Assembly (NCBI GenBank): GCA_965207565.1
Contig: CBDBMQ010000009.1
Location: 62,001-126,000, forward strand
Reading direction: 5' to 3'
Length of the DNA: 64,000 nt
Source of the DNA: Bin80 sp965207565
GTDB taxonomy: Bacteria > Bacteroidota > Rhodothermia > Rhodothermales > Bin80
Under the pieces are notes generated by a model. That model was given only the letters and a program-made list of their open reading frames with translations. It was not told the origin of the DNA and ran no database searches. The position numbers and the translations under genes were made by a program. Of the stretch, positions 62,698 through 64,000 are shown in pieces (the stretch's first letter is position 1; every line of letters starts with the position of its first letter).

Positions 62698-63360
62698 ATG
62701 ATCCATTTAACGATGCAAGGCGGCGGACACAGCTATGGATACCGGCGAATTTTTAGCGATATTGACTTGGAATTGTTCTCTGGGGATATCTTGGCAATCA
62801 CCGGTGCAAATGGCTCGGGAAAGTCAACCCTACTGAAGACACTGGCAGGGATCCTCCGACCGACAAACGGTGAAGTAAAACTAATGCTTGCAGAACAATG
62901 CATTCCACGGGAACAGCATGCTTTACACATAGGGCTTGTGGCACCGTATGTGAATGCATATGAGGATTTGACGTTGCGCGAGAATCTTAGATTTATAGGA
63001 AAGGCCCGATCAATGCACTCAAATCCAGTGCGGATAGAATCCACGGTCGCAGATGTTGGATTGACCGCTCACATTGACGAACCGGTAAGGACCTACTCGA
63101 CAGGCATGCAGCAGCGGGTGCGTCTTGCAGCCGCTTTGTTCCATGAACCCAAGGTCCTTCTACTGGATGAGCCAACGCTGGGTCTGGATCCAAAAGGAAA
63201 AGAAATTTTCAGGAAGATGGTAGCTGGAGCGAAGCAAGCCGAGCATTTGGTTGTAATTGCGTCCAATTCGGAAGATGAAATTGCCATGGCAGATCAACTC
63301 CTGTGTGTTGAGGATTATGCCCCAAAGGCCGGGCGGTTTGCATGGTCTTCACACAAATAG
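62698..63360 (+). CDS. ABC transporter ATP-binding protein (CcmA-like)
   Basis: A single ABC ATPase domain of about 220 residues: Walker A GANGSGKST near residue 38, Q-loop VAPYVNAYEDL, signature YSTGMQQRV, Walker B VLLLDEPTLGLDP. The size and YSTGMQQR motif resemble the heme exporter CcmA and ABC-2 type ATPases. No permease lies nearby, so the partner must be elsewhere. Start ATG 62698 gives MIHLTMQGG; a TTG nine codons upstream is also in frame. Confidence 0.88.
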   Translation: MIHLTMQGGGHSYGYRRIFSDIDLELFSGDILAITGANGSGKSTLLKTLAGILRPTNGEVKLMLAEQCIPREQHALHIGLVAPYVNAYEDLTLRENLRFIGKARSMHSNPVRIESTVADVGLTAHIDEPVRTYSTGMQQRVRLAAALFHEPKVLLLDEPTLGLDPKGKEIFRKMVAGAKQAEHLVVIASNSEDEIAMADQLLCVEDYAPKAGRFAWSSHK

Positions 63361-63395
63361 TCGTATACTTTGAGCTAATCTAATACCATAAAATC

Positions 63396-63659
63396 ATGAT
63401 AGCCCGGCACCGTAAGGGTATGATCATCAAAAACACGAACAAGAAAGCAATCTCCGTTAAATTGGAAGGGCGTAAGATTGAGATTCCAGCCGGAGGTATG
63501 GTTCCCGTTACTTCTCAGGAAGTCATGGATAATGCATTGCGGGATTTGCTCCAGGTTCGTGAATTAGCGATCGTTCGCCCGCTCACAGAACAGGAAAACG
63601 AAGAAGTGCAGGAGAAATTTGGCCGGAAGAAGAAGCCTAGAAAATCCAAACGCTCATGA
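63396..63659 (+). CDS. Hypothetical protein, basic tail
   Basis: An 87-residue protein, or 79 from the second ATG at 63420 (MIIKNTNKKAISVKLEGRKI). A beta-rich core with EIPAGGMVPVTSQEVMDN is followed by a basic C-terminus (KFGRKKKPRKSKRS) that could bind nucleic acid. It overlaps the next gene by 4 bp (ATGA). No family recognised; it resembles short phage or ribosome-related beta proteins only loosely. Confidence 0.6.
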   Translation: MIARHRKGMIIKNTNKKAISVKLEGRKIEIPAGGMVPVTSQEVMDNALRDLLQVRELAIVRPLTEQENEEVQEKFGRKKKPRKSKRS

Positions 63660-64000
63660 AAGTACTGGCACTTGAGCCATGGTACGGTGGTTCGCATCGG
63701 AATTTTGTAAGCGGACTCATTCAAAATAGCCGTCACGAGTATCAACTCGTAACTATGGCATCAAGGTTTTGGAAGTGGAGACTTCAGGGTGGGGCCCAGA
63801 CACTTGCACGAAAATCCAGGCAACTGATCACAGATGGTTTTCAGCCCGATGTGATCCTGGCTTCCAGTATGGTTAATCTGCCGGCGTTTTTGGCTCTGGT
63901 TCGAAAAGAGATCGGTAGCGTGCCGGTAGTCTATTATTTGCACGAGAATCAACTGACCTATCCGCTATCAAGTGAGGAGAAGCGAGATTTATCGTATGCG
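63656..64000 (+). CDS. tRNA-queuosine alpha-mannosyltransferase-like (DUF3524) glycosyltransferase, N-terminal part
   Basis: The visible 115 residues start MKVLALEPWYGGSHRNFVSG, then RFWKWRLQGGAQTLAR and PVVYYLHENQLTYPLSSEE, all of the DUF3524 domain that opens GT4-like tRNA-queuosine mannosyltransferases (QTMAN). The enzyme would add mannose to queuosine in tRNA-Asp. The gene runs off the right edge, so the catalytic GT-B C-terminal half is not seen. Translationally coupled to the small basic protein upstream. Confidence 0.85.
   Translation, partial: MKVLALEPWYGGSHRNFVSGLIQNSRHEYQLVTMASRFWKWRLQGGAQTLARKSRQLITDGFQPDVILASSMVNLPAFLALVRKEIGSVPVVYYLHENQLTYPLSSEEKRDLSYA

Noticed and set aside
1..64000. 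CRISPR arrays
   Set aside because: No regularly spaced repeats were seen anywhere; the only direct repeats are the two island copies and short target duplications.
1..64000. tRNA genes as integration targets for the island or transposon
   Set aside because: No tRNA gene was recognised; the tmRNA at 58.6-59.0 kb has an intact 3' end with its own terminator and no element beside it.

Overview
The window looks like a chromosomal segment of a Bacteroidota-type bacterium, most likely of the Rhodothermota/Balneolota side. The signs are: a 31-residue AURKAIP1/COX24-type basic protein at 60.5 kb, a glucosamine-6-phosphate deaminase fused to a PIG-L/LmbE domain, a stand-alone N-terminal glycogen synthase domain that was once next to a DUF4270-like lipoprotein, a Bacteroidota-style LptD, and a tmRNA encoding the tag ANDYSYAMAA. 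Base composition is near 50% G+C by eye. The lineage is inference; no 16S rRNA gene is present.

Layout. 0-1.2 kb: clpC (partial) and an A-type Fe-S carrier. 1.27-6.62 kb: a 5.36-kb transposon with perfect 23-bp inverted repeats and a near-perfect 8-bp target duplication. It carries an IS1595-type transposase, a Panacea antitoxin/membrane toxin pair, a DNA methyltransferase-HNH fusion and a small unknown protein, and is itself interrupted by an IS110 element with a strongly structured leader that may encode a bridge RNA. 6.6-25.3 kb: housekeeping genes (M20 amidohydrolase, rsgA, lon, a cystathionine beta-synthase-type enzyme, DUF3467, lptG, sucC, GNAT, lptD, ROK kinase, ftsB-like, eno, TPR protein, FadL-like porin, DUF4270-like lipoprotein).

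25.3-42.9 kb is a defence island, all on the minus strand. It splits the glycogen synthase/lipoprotein gene pair and is flanked by imperfect ~160-bp direct repeats of the old junction. In transcription order it holds hsdM, a HEPN toxin, a protein in which an MNT nucleotidyltransferase domain is fused to HsdS (with a frameshift before the second recognition domain), an Abi/HEPN-like protein, an IS4-like insertion sequence sitting in an IS256 relic, a 1254-residue SIR2 protein, an AAA ATPase with a DUF4276/TOPRIM-like partner, and hsdR. The type I restriction-modification system therefore frames four other candidate defence or abortive-infection modules.

42.8-57 kb is carbohydrate and redox metabolism (glycogen synthase domain, nagB-lmbE, msrA, DUF1080, Fe-S oxidoreductase, two Tat-exported Gfo/Idh/MocA oxidoreductases, apbE, sugar isomerase, GT4) with a Fic module and a decayed fic copy. 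57-64 kb holds a deleted Na/Ca antiporter, a DraG-type ADP-ribosylglycohydrolase, tmRNA, an alpha/beta hydrolase, AURKAIP1/COX24 protein, YtxH, YaaA, TauE/SafE, an ABC ATPase and the start of a tRNA-queuosine mannosyltransferase.

At least seven genes or gene starts are broken by single-base indels, six of them in mononucleotide runs (MTase, sucC three times, GNAT, hsdS, alpha/beta hydrolase). This may be real phase variation or decay in some cases, but a systematic homopolymer error in the assembly must be excluded first.
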